42,429 nucleotides of DNA from Microcaldota archaeon (lineage in GTDB: Archaea > Micrarchaeota > Micrarchaeia > Micrarchaeales > CABMGC01): assembly GCA_021791245.1 (NCBI GenBank), contig JAJYWY010000014.1, positions 1 through 42,429 on the forward strand. The letters are read 5' to 3'. The position numbers were made by a program, and so were the translations under genes. Position 1 is the first letter of the stretch, and every line of letters starts with the position of its first letter. Below are positions 17,523 to 25,048 of the stretch, one piece after another. The notes beneath the pieces were generated by a model, which was not told the origin of the DNA, ran no database searches, and saw only the letters and a list, made by a program, of their open reading frames with translations.

Positions 17523-17846
17523 ATGCCAAAGCCGATGCAAAGATCAAGAAGCCTGAGAAGGCTCTCAAGGGTGACTCCCAAGAAGAGAAACGTCGTCCAT
17601 TATGCGAGGAAGAAGAATGCATTTCCGCACTGTGCTATATGCAAGAAGGAACTTAACGGAATCTCTTTGAATAGATCCGGAGGCAAATCCCGAAGGAAGA
17701 ATTCAAGGATATTTGGAGGGGTATTATGTGCAAACTGCACGTCAAACGTGGTGAAACTGGCAAGCAGGGTTGAAAATGGCGAGATGAAGCTCAATGAAAT
17801 AAGCATTCTCCAGAGGCAGTATGTGCTCCAGATGACAGCACATTAA
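17523..17846 (+). CDS. rpl34e: Ribosomal protein eL34
   Basis: A 107-residue basic protein of the large subunit. It starts MPKPMQRSRSLRRL as archaeal eL34 does and carries two Cys pairs, CAICKK (about 35-40) and CANC (about 71-74), typical of its zinc site, with FGGVLC between. The GTG three codons upstream is in frame but the ATG at 17523 matches the family start. It opens the eL34-CMP kinase-eL14 cluster familiar in archaea, here with an extra unknown gene inserted. Confidence 0.94.
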   Translation: MPKPMQRSRSLRRLSRVTPKKRNVVHYARKKNAFPHCAICKKELNGISLNRSGGKSRRKNSRIFGGVLCANCTSNVVKLASRVENGEMKLNEISILQRQYVLQMTAH

Positions 17847-17868
17847 TACACAAGCATGTTGATCGTCC

Positions 17869-18576
17869 ATGGAACATGAAAATGCAAAAAACATATCGAA
17901 AATTGGCAAGCTCAGGAAATGGATCAATGGCATTGTAGTATTTGATGTATCCATTTGGCTGATGGCATCTACTTTAATTTCGATAAAAATGTCCAAAATA
18001 ATTACAATGGTTAACGAGATAAGCGTAAACCATTCTGTTAGATCTGCTTGCATGAACGCGACGGAAGTCAATATCTTTGCCGCAGGAAAATTGTACAAGG
18101 CATGCAAAAATATGGAATTGCTCGAATATCCTGGCAATCATCGCAGCCGCAATGCAACTCCCAATCCAAGCATAATATTAAAAAAGGATGCACGCATGCT
18201 GTCATCATTATCCAAAATGTACAGAAAACAAATGGTCACAGATGCATCTTCGATAGAAAATGTGCTTCCTCTTCTATCCCAAGGAAGCAAGGAAAGGGCA
18301 ATGGCATTGAACCGCAGCTTATTGAGTGATAGCATCAAAGTGCCGTATAGTATCAATATGATTGTGCAAAGCGACGTAATAATGGAAGGTGCAATAGGAA
18401 ACTGCAGTGCAAAGCGGTGCAACGGCAAATCGCTCAAATTGCTGCAATCCTATGGAAAAGATTCCTCTATGTATGATTCCTCTTATATGAAATATCTAAT
18501 TGACAGAGCACAAAAGGATATAGCAGATGTTAAAAGCCTTATTAGGACGCCTTTATTGGTAAAAACACCCCGCTAA
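17869..18576 (+). CDS. Unknown protein inserted in the eL34-cmk-eL14 cluster
   Basis: A 235-residue protein with no family that I recognise. A moderately hydrophobic stretch (about 20-47) could be one membrane segment; the remainder is polar, Ser/Lys/Met-rich and mostly helical, with several Cys. It lies 22 bases after eL34 and 88 before CMP kinase, on the same strand, splitting a cluster usually contiguous in archaea. Codon use looks less biased than in the flanking genes (fewer AGG-rich runs). It may be lineage-specific or recently acquired. Confidence 0.65.
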   Translation: MEHENAKNISKIGKLRKWINGIVVFDVSIWLMASTLISIKMSKIITMVNEISVNHSVRSACMNATEVNIFAAGKLYKACKNMELLEYPGNHRSRNATPNPSIILKKDARMLSSLSKMYRKQMVTDASSIENVLPLLSQGSKERAMALNRSLLSDSIKVPYSINMIVQSDVIMEGAIGNCSAKRCNGKSLKLLQSYGKDSSMYDSSYMKYLIDRAQKDIADVKSLIRTPLLVKTPR

Positions 18577-18664
18577 AATTAGCAAACGCAGCTGGAAGCA
18601 TCACAACGTTTGAGGTTCATACGCCCACTATATTGCTTTAATTCTTTGCTTATAATATAAAAAT

Positions 18665-19189
18665 ATGATAATCTGTATATCAGGAATGACAGGTTCGGGG
18701 AAGACTACACTAGGCGAAAAGCTTGCAAAGATGCTCGGGATACAACACGTCTCGCGTAGTTACAAGGAATTCGTTAATAGCAATGAAGAGCTTATGAAAT
18801 TCCTGAAGGACGTGCCTGATGAATTTGTAAGGAAGTTCGACGCTGAAATAAGGAGGGAGGCGAAGAGCGCAGATTCCGTAGTGTCATCATGGCTAGGCCC
18901 TTGGCTGATAAAGGAATCCACCCTCAACGTCCTTCTAGAGGCTAGCTTCGAGGTGAGGACAGACCGGGTAGCAAAAGCAAGAAAGATTACTGCAAAGGAA
19001 GCCCGGGAATACGTAAAGGACAAGGATCTGCGCTTCATAGAAGAGGTTAAAAGGGTTTATGGCATAAATATAGCTGAAGAATCAGGTCGATTCGACCTTA
19101 AGATTAACACCGAGAGGATGTCGCAGGAAGAGATAACTGCAATCATCGCTCTCGCTTCTATTGAAAAAAACAAGAAAATATTTGGGTGA
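18665..19189 (+). CDS. cmk: Cytidylate kinase, archaeal type
   Basis: A 174-residue P-loop kinase: ISGMTGSGKTTLGEKLA at 4-20 is the Walker A region. VVSSWLGPWLI (about 75-85) fits the nucleoside-monophosphate site, RVAKARKITAKEA (about 101-113) the lid, and the C-terminal FDLKINT strand is typical of the archaeal CMP kinase family. It makes CDP (dCDP) from CMP (dCMP). Neighbours eL34 and eL14 are the conserved archaeal context. Its stop overlaps the in-frame GTG upstream of eL14. Confidence 0.92.
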   Translation: MIICISGMTGSGKTTLGEKLAKMLGIQHVSRSYKEFVNSNEELMKFLKDVPDEFVRKFDAEIRREAKSADSVVSSWLGPWLIKESTLNVLLEASFEVRTDRVAKARKITAKEAREYVKDKDLRFIEEVKRVYGINIAEESGRFDLKINTERMSQEEITAIIALASIEKNKKIFG

Positions 19190-19194
19190 ATCTT

Positions 19195-19431
19195 ATGCCT
19201 TTAATCGAAGTAGGAAGGGTTTGTGCGAAGAAGTATGGAAGAGATGCGAGCAGCAGGGCTGTTATAACGAAGATTATCGATGGTAATTTTGTAGAGATTA
19301 TAAGCTCTAGCAGGCCAAAGCCAAGGAAATGTAACGTTAAGCATCTTGAATTCTTCAATGAAAGGATAGATGCGAATGACAGGGCCGCGGTAGCAAAGGC
19401 GATAGAGATAGATCCTTCGAAACTCAAATAG
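19195..19431 (+). CDS. rpl14e: Ribosomal protein eL14
   Basis: A 78-residue large-subunit protein. MPLIEVGRVCAKKYGRDA at the start, VITKIIDGNFVEI and NVKHLEFF are the KOW-like eL14 pattern. The ATG at 19195 is preferred over a GTG nine bases upstream because it matches the family start. It follows cmk with a five-base gap. The cbf5/truB pseudouridine synthase that often follows in archaea is absent; uL1 begins after a 158-base gap with its own promoter. Confidence 0.93.
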   Translation: MPLIEVGRVCAKKYGRDASSRAVITKIIDGNFVEIISSSRPKPRKCNVKHLEFFNERIDANDRAAVAKAIEIDPSKLK

Positions 19432-19516
19432 CGATGCAACTTGTGCTGCCTGATGGATCCAGTATCTATGCAGATGAAAAATCGGCACTGATGAAACGGC
19501 TCTTTTTCATGAAAAT

Positions 19517-19583
19517 CTTTATATAGATATATGCTTAATGTTATCCACTTATTTTCCCGCGATAACTGCATTGTGCAGGAGGG
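19517..19583 (+). promoter_or_regulatory. Promoter and ribosome binding site of the uL1 operon
   Basis: A TATA-like ctttatatagata (19517-19529) is followed by a leader of roughly 40 bases. A strong Shine-Dalgarno ggaggg (19578-19583) ends six bases before the ATG at 19590. Few genes here show so clear a site. Archaeal uL1 is known to autoregulate through its leader RNA; I could not identify an L1-binding fold with confidence. Confidence 0.6.
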
Positions 19584-19589
19584 ATTGAA

Positions 19590-20225
19590 ATGCTCGAAGA
19601 GAAAAAAGAGGAATTTGAGAAATACATTCAGGAGAACAAAGGCAGTAGGAAGTTCAAGCAGAGCATAGAGATGGCGATAAACTTCAAGGATATAAACTTC
19701 AGCAAGCAGGAGAACAGGATAAACCTTGACGTGATGCTTCCTTTTAACAAGGGAAAGCTAAAGAAGATTATGGTCTTCGCATCTGAAAAGGATCTTATAG
19801 AACGGGCAAACAAAGCCAATATAGAGGTCATAAAAGGAGAAGATATACAAGCGATATCTAAGGACCAGGCAAAACTGAACTCCCTTCTAAATTACGAACT
19901 CCTTGCGCAGCCAAATCTGATGCCAAGCATAGCCAAGGGCATGGGTCAGTTCCTAGGACCAAGGAACAGCATGCCTAAACCTCTTATAGGCAACATAGAC
20001 TTTGCAGAAATAGCAAAGCAGTCTAACAAAAGAATAACGCTTAAAATGAAAGGCAAGTTTCTGCCTACTGTGCATTGCGTGATAGGGAGCGAAGACATGC
20101 CGCCAGGCGAAATATTTGGAAACGCGAAAGAAGTGCTGGAGGCGCTGACAAGGAAAATAGGCGGAAACAGAATAAGGTCCGCATATGTAAAGATGACAAT
20201 GAGCAAGCCGCTCAGGCTCGTATAG
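19590..20225 (+). CDS. rpl1: Ribosomal protein uL1
   Basis: A 211-residue large-subunit protein of the L1 stalk. It shows the two-domain L1 pattern: N-terminal RKFKQSIEMAINFKDINF, the central domain with LLNYELLAQPNLMP and GQFLGPRNSMPKPL (about 110-135), and a C-terminal strand-rich segment with IRSAYVKMTMSKPLRL. It is first in the uL1-uL10-ankyrin-P1 run and follows a strong ribosome binding site. Confidence 0.96.
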   Translation: MLEEKKEEFEKYIQENKGSRKFKQSIEMAINFKDINFSKQENRINLDVMLPFNKGKLKKIMVFASEKDLIERANKANIEVIKGEDIQAISKDQAKLNSLLNYELLAQPNLMPSIAKGMGQFLGPRNSMPKPLIGNIDFAEIAKQSNKRITLKMKGKFLPTVHCVIGSEDMPPGEIFGNAKEVLEALTRKIGGNRIRSAYVKMTMSKPLRLV

Positions 20226-20233
20226 GTGACATT

Positions 20234-21103
20234 ATGCTTAAAGATCAGAAGAAAGAGTTTGTAAACGAAGCGAAAAAGGAGCTGAAGAAGTATAAGGTAT
20301 TGGCAATAATGCATCTCGAAAATGTCCCTGACAAGCTAGTACAGAAAGCGAGAAACCAGCTCAAGGGGGAAGCCAAATTCTTAATAGCAAGAAAGACTTT
20401 GCTTGCAAAGATAATTGAGAGCAACGACGAGGCTAAGAAGCTGCTGCCTTACATAAGCGGCAATACAGCCCTAATCCTGTCAAACAGCGACCCGATGGAT
20501 ATTTACAAGAAGATAAGCTCTAACAGGCTCAAACTGTACGCCAAGCCAAACCAGATGTCTCCAAGCGACATAACTATAGACGCAGGCGAGACCACTATAC
20601 CTCCTGGGCAAGCTGTGACAGAACTTAAGGCAGCAGGGATAGATGTGCAGATACAGAAAGGGAAGGTAGTAATAGCGAAGACAAAAGTGCTTGTTCCAAA
20701 AGGGTCAAAAATCTCACTTAATGTTGCCAAAGCGCTAAAGACTCTTGATGTTATGCCTTTCGAGACCGGCACATCCCTTAGCGTGATACTAGCGGATGGG
20801 TTGCTATACCTTGAAGATGTGCTCAACATAACAACGGAGAGCGTGGTAAAGGATGCAGCATCTGCGTTCTCCGCTGCGTACGAGCTGTCGCTCAAGCTCA
20901 ATTACATAACGAAGTACAATGTTGACATCTTCCTGAAGAAGGCTTATCTTGAAGCGCTCACGCTGGGTTTGCATGCTAAGATATATGAGCCTACAATATC
21001 AGAAAAGCTTCTTGCAGAAGCAGTATTGCAGGCTCTTGCGCTAAAAGAGGCAGTAAAAGAGGATGCCCCTGCAGAGGAAGGTGAAAAGCAGCAAACGTCT
21101 TGA
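20234..21103 (+). CDS. rplP0: Ribosomal stalk protein uL10 (P0)
   Basis: A 289-residue stalk base. The N-terminal rRNA-binding domain (EFVNEAKKELKKYKVLAIMHL; later FLIARKTLLAKII) is followed by the archaeal insertion domain (about 105-180). A C-terminal helical spine binds P1 dimers, but the acidic tail usual for P0 is short (DAPAEEGEKQQTS). The start at 20234 is eight bases after the uL1 stop; the frame is open further upstream but that part only shadows uL1. Confidence 0.95.
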   Translation: MLKDQKKEFVNEAKKELKKYKVLAIMHLENVPDKLVQKARNQLKGEAKFLIARKTLLAKIIESNDEAKKLLPYISGNTALILSNSDPMDIYKKISSNRLKLYAKPNQMSPSDITIDAGETTIPPGQAVTELKAAGIDVQIQKGKVVIAKTKVLVPKGSKISLNVAKALKTLDVMPFETGTSLSVILADGLLYLEDVLNITTESVVKDAASAFSAAYELSLKLNYITKYNVDIFLKKAYLEALTLGLHAKIYEPTISEKLLAEAVLQALALKEAVKEDAPAEEGEKQQTS

Positions 21104-21104
21104 A

Positions 21105-21704
21105 ATGCAACAATATGATAATATGACTTTTAACATGAAAAATTTATTTAACAACCAGAAGAGCAAGGACCAGAAGCTATTCGATGCTATATGTAATCAT
21201 GACATAGAAGGCCTGCGCGAAGCGCTCAGGCGCGGTGCCAACATCGAAGCCAGGAATATAGCAGGGTTCACTCCAATTCTATATGCCGCTTTTTGCAAAG
21301 AAAAGGAGATGGTGCAGCTGCTATGGGATGCAGGCGCAGACATACGCGCTGTCTCTTCAAGCGGCATGAACATAATCCAATGCATGGTTGGCGCCTCTAC
21401 GTCTAAGAATCTTATGATAGACATCGCAGAGAAGCTCATAAAAGCCGGAGTGAACGTGAACCACCAGGACAGGTCTGGAAAAACCGCCTTAATGGACGCA
21501 GCTGATACATCCGATCGCGAAATGATAAAACTCCTTATGAGAAATGGCGCAGACAAGGATATTTCATACCTAAAGTCAAAGGATAAAAACATAGAAAGAG
21601 CCACACATACAAGGGCAGAGGATATTGCAGCCAATAGAAACTATTTGGACGCATATAAGTTGATAACCGGTAAAGACCTCTATGAGCCAAGAAGAGACAT
21701 TTGA
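21105..21704 (+). CDS. Ankyrin-repeat protein inside the ribosomal stalk operon
   Basis: A 199-residue protein (starts at 21105, 21123 and 21135 are all possible). At least four ankyrin repeats can be read: LFDAICNHDIEGLREALRRG, GFTPILYAAFCKEKEMVQLL, a degenerate NIIQCMVGAST repeat, and GKTALMDAADTSDREMIKLL; the tail is basic. The first ATG is two bases after the uL10 stop (tga-a-atg), so it is likely co-transcribed. Ankyrin repeats mediate protein contacts; the partner is unknown. It separates uL10 from P1, which are normally adjacent in archaea. A second ankyrin protein lies at 27011-27619. Confidence 0.88.
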   Translation: MQQYDNMTFNMKNLFNNQKSKDQKLFDAICNHDIEGLREALRRGANIEARNIAGFTPILYAAFCKEKEMVQLLWDAGADIRAVSSSGMNIIQCMVGASTSKNLMIDIAEKLIKAGVNVNHQDRSGKTALMDAADTSDREMIKLLMRNGADKDISYLKSKDKNIERATHTRAEDIAANRNYLDAYKLITGKDLYEPRRDI

Positions 21705-21718
21705 CATGCAAACATGAA

Positions 21719-21747
21719 AGCTTAAATATAGATATGCTTAAAGGTGA
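21719..21747 (+). promoter_or_regulatory. Internal promoter and ribosome binding site before the P1 gene
   Basis: agcttaaatata (21719-21730) is TATA-like and aaggtga (21741-21747) is a Shine-Dalgarno-like site ending seven bases before the ATG at 21754. The P1 gene may therefore be transcribed independently of the ankyrin gene upstream, keeping its dosage high. Confidence 0.5.
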
Positions 21748-21753
21748 AAAATA

Positions 21754-22056
21754 ATGGAATACATATACGCGGCTCTCCTGCTCAATTCTGCAGGAAAGGA
21801 AGTAAACGAGGAAAATCTGAAGAGTGTTGTTAAGGCTGCAGGCGAAGAGCCTGACGAAGCAAGGGCAAAGGCCATAGTGCATTCGCTCAAGGGTGTTGAC
21901 ATAGCCGAAGTCATAAAGAACGCGCAGAACGTTCAGGCTGCAGCACCGCAGCAGACAGCACATGCTGGAGCTGGAGAAGCAAAGAAAGAAGCGCCTAAAG
22001 AGGAGAAGAAGAGCGAGGAGGAAGCTGCAGGAGGACTTGCAAGTCTATTCGGTTGA
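21754..22056 (+). CDS. rpl12: Ribosomal stalk protein P1 (archaeal L12)
   Basis: A 100-residue protein. [22 protein letters not shown] is the archaeal P1 dimerisation helix start, and the middle is a helical domain to about residue 60. An Ala/Gln/Glu-rich hinge ([20 protein letters not shown]) follows, and the tail GGLASLFG is the conserved C-terminal motif that binds translation factors. Several copies bind uL10. The order uL10-ankyrin-P1 is unusual. Confidence 0.96.
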   Translation: MEYIYAALLLNSAGKEVNEENLKSVVKAAGEEPDEARAKAIVHSLKGVDIAEVIKNAQNVQAAAPQQTAHAGAGEAKKEAPKEEKKSEEEAAGGLASLFG

Positions 22057-22127
22057 ACAGCTGGTTGGACAATGCATGGTCAATTTATACCTGGCCTCCA
22101 CGTGGCCTTAGTGCAAGCAAGAGATGG

Positions 22128-22159
22128 GAAGCCGGCATTGCATCCTGCATGCTGGCTTC
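22128..22159. repeat. Long hairpin between the P1 and ferredoxin genes
   Basis: gaagccggcattgca (22128-22142) pairs with tgcatgctggcttc (22146-22159) over a tri-base loop, with one G-T wobble and one bulged base. It is about 70 bases after the P1 stop and just before the ferredoxin promoter. A smaller dyad ggcc-tccacgt-ggcc lies at 22093-22107. No T-run follows. It could stabilise the 3' end of the abundant P1 mRNA or be part of a small RNA. Confidence 0.55.
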
Positions 22160-22177
22160 GCTCCGCGTAAGGTAAAT

Positions 22178-22190
22178 TATTTATATATTT
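22178..22190 (+). promoter_or_regulatory. TATA-like box of the ferredoxin gene
   Basis: attatttatatatttag runs over 22177-22192, about 45-50 bases before the ATG at 22234, implying a leader of roughly 20 bases. Confidence 0.45.
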
Positions 22191-22233
22191 AGTCATAATT
22201 TGTTTCAAAGATCTAAATAGCGATGTGTTATAA

Positions 22234-22563
22234 ATGGACGTTTATGTTGAAAAGCCGAAGTGCACAGGGTGCGATCACTGCAAAGATGTATGTCCGGTAG
22301 CAGTTTTCGAGATGATAGATGTCAACGGCAATGTTAACCAGGATTCTGCCCCAGAAGCTGATCAGTGGAAAGGGCAGCACGATCCAGCGTCATTCCAGAA
22401 ATGGAATGGGGTTTCAGACGGGCACGACCACTTCAAGAAGAAATCCGTAGCTATAAATGGCCCCTCATGTATACTGTGCCAGGCTTGCCTGATAGAGTGC
22501 GAAGGAGAGTGCATAGTCATAAAAGATGACAACGGCAATGTTTATCATTCTGTGTACAAATAG
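22234..22563 (+). CDS. Two-cluster ferredoxin with a His-rich central insert
   Basis: A 109-residue protein with two Cys motifs: CTGCDHCKDVCP (about 10-21) and CILCQACLIECEGEC (about 83-97). Each follows CxxCxxCxxxC, so two [4Fe-4S] clusters are expected. Between them lies an insert of about 60 residues containing DQWKGQHDP and SDGHDHFKK with several His and Asp, longer than in classical 8Fe ferredoxins and suggestive of a metal-ligand loop (compare the zinc-containing ferredoxins, where the extension is N-terminal). It would be a cytoplasmic electron carrier; the partner is not in the window. It has its own promoter. Confidence 0.88.
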   Translation: MDVYVEKPKCTGCDHCKDVCPVAVFEMIDVNGNVNQDSAPEADQWKGQHDPASFQKWNGVSDGHDHFKKKSVAINGPSCILCQACLIECEGECIVIKDDNGNVYHSVYK

Positions 22564-22865
22564 CTTTCCTAGTTGCTTCGATCACGGATTCCTGCATATC
22601 GTCAAGGCAATTTGTGTCAAAAACTTAAGTTCGCCACATCCTAAAAACCTATAAGGTAGGTTACGTATTCTCATTGATAAACATGACTAACAACGTAACG
22701 CTACCCCTAGGAAATAGAGGAATTATTGGAAACGGCAGCTTTCATTGTAAAATCACTGCACTGCTGGATATCGTAACCAACGCATACAAATCGTCTTGTG
22801 TCCATTTGTCAACTTCCTGCTTCATCCATATTTTCGCTAATTCCAATAGTTATCCAATAATTCAA
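22564..22865. other. Gap between ferredoxin and beta-helix genes
   Basis: About 300 bases with no convincing gene. A 72-codon frame at 22674-22892 on the plus strand runs into the beta-helix gene from the opposite strand, has no family resemblance and looks fortuitous. A short dyad-like cctataaggtagg tract lies at 22649-22661. The rest is AT-rich. Confidence 0.4.
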
Positions 22866-24137
22866 TCATGCAAACCAATTATGCAAAATTGAACGTATCC
22901 CCATAAGGAGAACCTGTGAACGGTTCAATAATTTTCCCTTATAGATGATTTTTGCCCTTGTGTGTGCGCCTACACCGTTTATCTCTCCATCAACATTTAT
23001 CTCCCCGCCATAAGATTCTTCGCCAGTTTCTTTGCCAGCGCTTCCGCCGACTTTTATGTTGCCGTTCTTCATATATACACCGGTATAATCGCCAGCGCTT
23101 CCGCCGACTGTGAGGCTGCCGTTCTCCATACGGCTACCAGTATAATGACCCGCGTTTCCGTCGACTTTTATATTTCCGTTTTTCATGCGCCTACCTGTTC
23201 CTTCGCCAGCGCTTCCGCCGACTTTTATGTTGCCGTTCTTCATATATCCACCGGTATAATCGCCAGCGTTTCCGCCGCCTGTAATGCTGCCGTTATCCAT
23301 CTGTTCACCGGTATAATTATTCACATTGCCTACAACCATGATACTACCGCCCATTAGGCACATGCCAGTATAATCGCCTGCATTGTATTGAATCGTTATG
23401 CTACCGTTTTGCATGCAAGAGCCCGTAAAATCTCCCGCGTTTCCGCCGACTGTGAGGCTGCCGTTCTCCATACCGTTACCAGTATTATTGCCCGCGTTGC
23501 CGTGGATTGTGATGCTGCCGGAGTGCATGGAGTAGCCAGTCGCATCGCCAGCGTTGCCATCTACAATTATGCTGCCGCCACGCATGTGTTCGCCAGTATT
23601 ATTGCCCGCGTTTCCGCAGATTGTGATATTACCTCCTTTCATTTCCGAGCCTGTATAATCACCCACATTGCCGTGGATTATTAGATTGCCGCAAGGAAGG
23701 TATAAACCTAGATAATTTACTTTCATACTTGTGAAATCAAGGTTTATTGTGTCTGTTTCTTTGATTATTCTGTTGATCGCAGCAGAGACGAATATACCTA
23801 TAGAATAATTAAAAACTATATTTGCATTTTTATAAGTGCGTTCAATGATTGGAACGAGGAGTTCTATGTCTTTTATTGTATAATCTAATCCCTCAAGCAT
23901 TGCTGACGCGTTGAAAAAGTTGGCATCGATCTTATAGTTAAAATTTCCTAGCACATCGACATTATAGTTAAAATTTATTAGAGTTTTTTCAAATAATTTA
24001 AGCAACATTTTTTCATTTGTTGCATGTGTATTTTTATCATATTCTGTGATATTGAGATTGCCTTCTTCTTCTGGCATCCTTAGCACATTTGCAAGAGGCT
24101 TTAGGTTTTCATCTTCTTTCCGCCTTTGCTGCTCCAT
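22866..24137 (-). CDS. Tandem-turn beta-helix protein, GltB C-terminal/FwdC-like
   Basis: A 423-residue protein. Residues 1-150 are a non-repetitive, mixed helical domain with IDANFFNASAMLEGLDY. From about 150 to 400 there are about twelve consecutive 19-residue turns of the pattern GGxIxVxGNAGDxTGxxM. This is the G-x-x-x-G right-handed helix pattern seen at the end of glutamate synthase large subunits and in formylmethanofuran dehydrogenase subunit C. No catalytic domain of either enzyme is attached, and no partner subunits are nearby. It has no signal peptide. A TATA-like tttataaac (about 24178-24186 plus-strand coordinates) precedes the start. Its role is unknown; a scaffold or binding surface is more likely than an enzyme subunit. 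Confidence 0.85.
   Translation of the reverse strand: MEQQRRKEDENLKPLANVLRMPEEEGNLNITEYDKNTHATNEKMLLKLFEKTLINFNYNVDVLGNFNYKIDANFFNASAMLEGLDYTIKDIELLVPIIERTYKNANIVFNYSIGIFVSAAINRIIKETDTINLDFTSMKVNYLGLYLPCGNLIIHGNVGDYTGSEMKGGNITICGNAGNNTGEHMRGGSIIVDGNAGDATGYSMHSGSITIHGNAGNNTGNGMENGSLTVGGNAGDFTGSCMQNGSITIQYNAGDYTGMCLMGGSIMVVGNVNNYTGEQMDNGSITGGGNAGDYTGGYMKNGNIKVGGSAGEGTGRRMKNGNIKVDGNAGHYTGSRMENGSLTVGGSAGDYTGVYMKNGNIKVGGSAGKETGEESYGGEINVDGEINGVGAHTRAKIIYKGKLLNRSQVLLMGIRSILHNWFA
22975..23700. repeat. 57-base tandem coding repeats of the beta-helix gene
   Basis: The DNA repeats with a 57-base period, matching 19 residues. Some units are almost identical: the block starting at about 23034 recurs near 23205, exactly three periods later, over more than 40 bases. 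Such similarity between distant units points to recent unit duplication or gene conversion. The repeats are coding and have no unique spacers. Confidence 0.8.
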
Positions 24138-24360
24138 TGTTTTACCTATTATTTACGCTATATATCTTTTAGTAAGAGTTTATAAACATACCTCTCAAAT
24201 AAGGCAAGAGGGTGTTGAAAATTTATAATACCTTCAGTTCCACTATTGTGAAAGGTTTTTGCTCTATCGTTCCATATAAAAGTCGGGCGGAAGACCAACC
24301 GCAAAGAGCCTGTTTTGTAGAGTAGACGTCTATATTACTAGCGGAGCTGCCGCCCAATTC

Positions 24361-25007
24361 ATGTGGGCGACACACTCCCGCCTAGTTGAAAACATGAAAG
24401 CATTATCAAAGATAAAGAAAATTATACCTATCGTAGGAAAACAGGCCGCCTTAGTATCAAGGGAACTTGGACATTGGTACGTGAAAGGAAGGGAGTATGG
24501 AAAACATGTCGTTGCATTGGCGCTAGGTTCCATATTCAGATGTAGCGACAGAGAGTTGCCCGATGAACTTCAATGCAGAGGTCTACTGAAAATATTAGGA
24601 TATCAGAGGACACCAAACCATTCAATCTTCTCAAAGATTAGAAATGAGGTTGGTGAAGAAAAGATTGGAAGAGTTGCGGAGGAAATAATATCTTCTGTGT
24701 ACAAAAGAAGATTCGTCTCATTAATGGCCATAGACAGCACTTACATTCCCTATTATTTCGAAGATTATTTGAATGCAAAATGGGGAGGTTATCTGTTCAA
24801 GTATGCACTTTGATAACAGAAGTAATTAGCATACAAATGTTAGCCGAAGGCATGGCAAATTTCCGTTTTCATGCGTTCATGGAAAATTGTGAGAAAAAAG
24901 ATTATTTCTGTAACGTGAATACCGAACCAGTTGCTTCAAAAATCAGAAATCTTGTCTATTCGAAGAGAAATACAAATATCTTCAACAGCTTCCCGATGCC
25001 GTGATAT
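24361..25007 (+). pseudogene. Decayed DDE transposase gene (IS4/IS5-like)
   Basis: An open segment 24361-24813 (transposase start probably the Met at 24394) gives ALSKIKKIIPIVGKQAAL, then CSDRELPDELQCRGLLKILG, a helix-turn-helix-like part, and NHSIFSKIRNEVGEE. It reaches the first Asp motif MAIDSTYIPYYFED followed by NAKWG, as in IS4/IS5-type DDE transposases, and then breaks. Downstream frames to about 25007 keep only scraps in different frames, so the second Asp, the Glu and the C-terminus are lost. A 6-bp hairpin (cgccca/tgggcg, 24351-24369) lies at the start. I found no convincing terminal repeats. This is an inactive relic. Confidence 0.75.
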
Positions 25008-25048
25008 ATAAAAACCTTCTTATAAGTTTAACATCTAAAATATAACAT

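Noticed and set aside
19434-19526. 30-codon frame after eL14 (MQLVLPDGSSIYADEK)
   Set aside because: Too short to judge; the LPDGS segment recalls TGS domains but nothing else supports it.
20075-20233. Upstream part of the uL10 open frame
   Set aside because: It is the shadow of uL1 in another frame.
22674-22892. 72-codon plus-strand frame after the ferredoxin
   Set aside because: No family resemblance; its end overlaps the beta-helix gene antisense.
22975-23700. CRISPR-like array
   Set aside because: The 57-base period is in frame with 19-residue protein turns and has no unique spacers.
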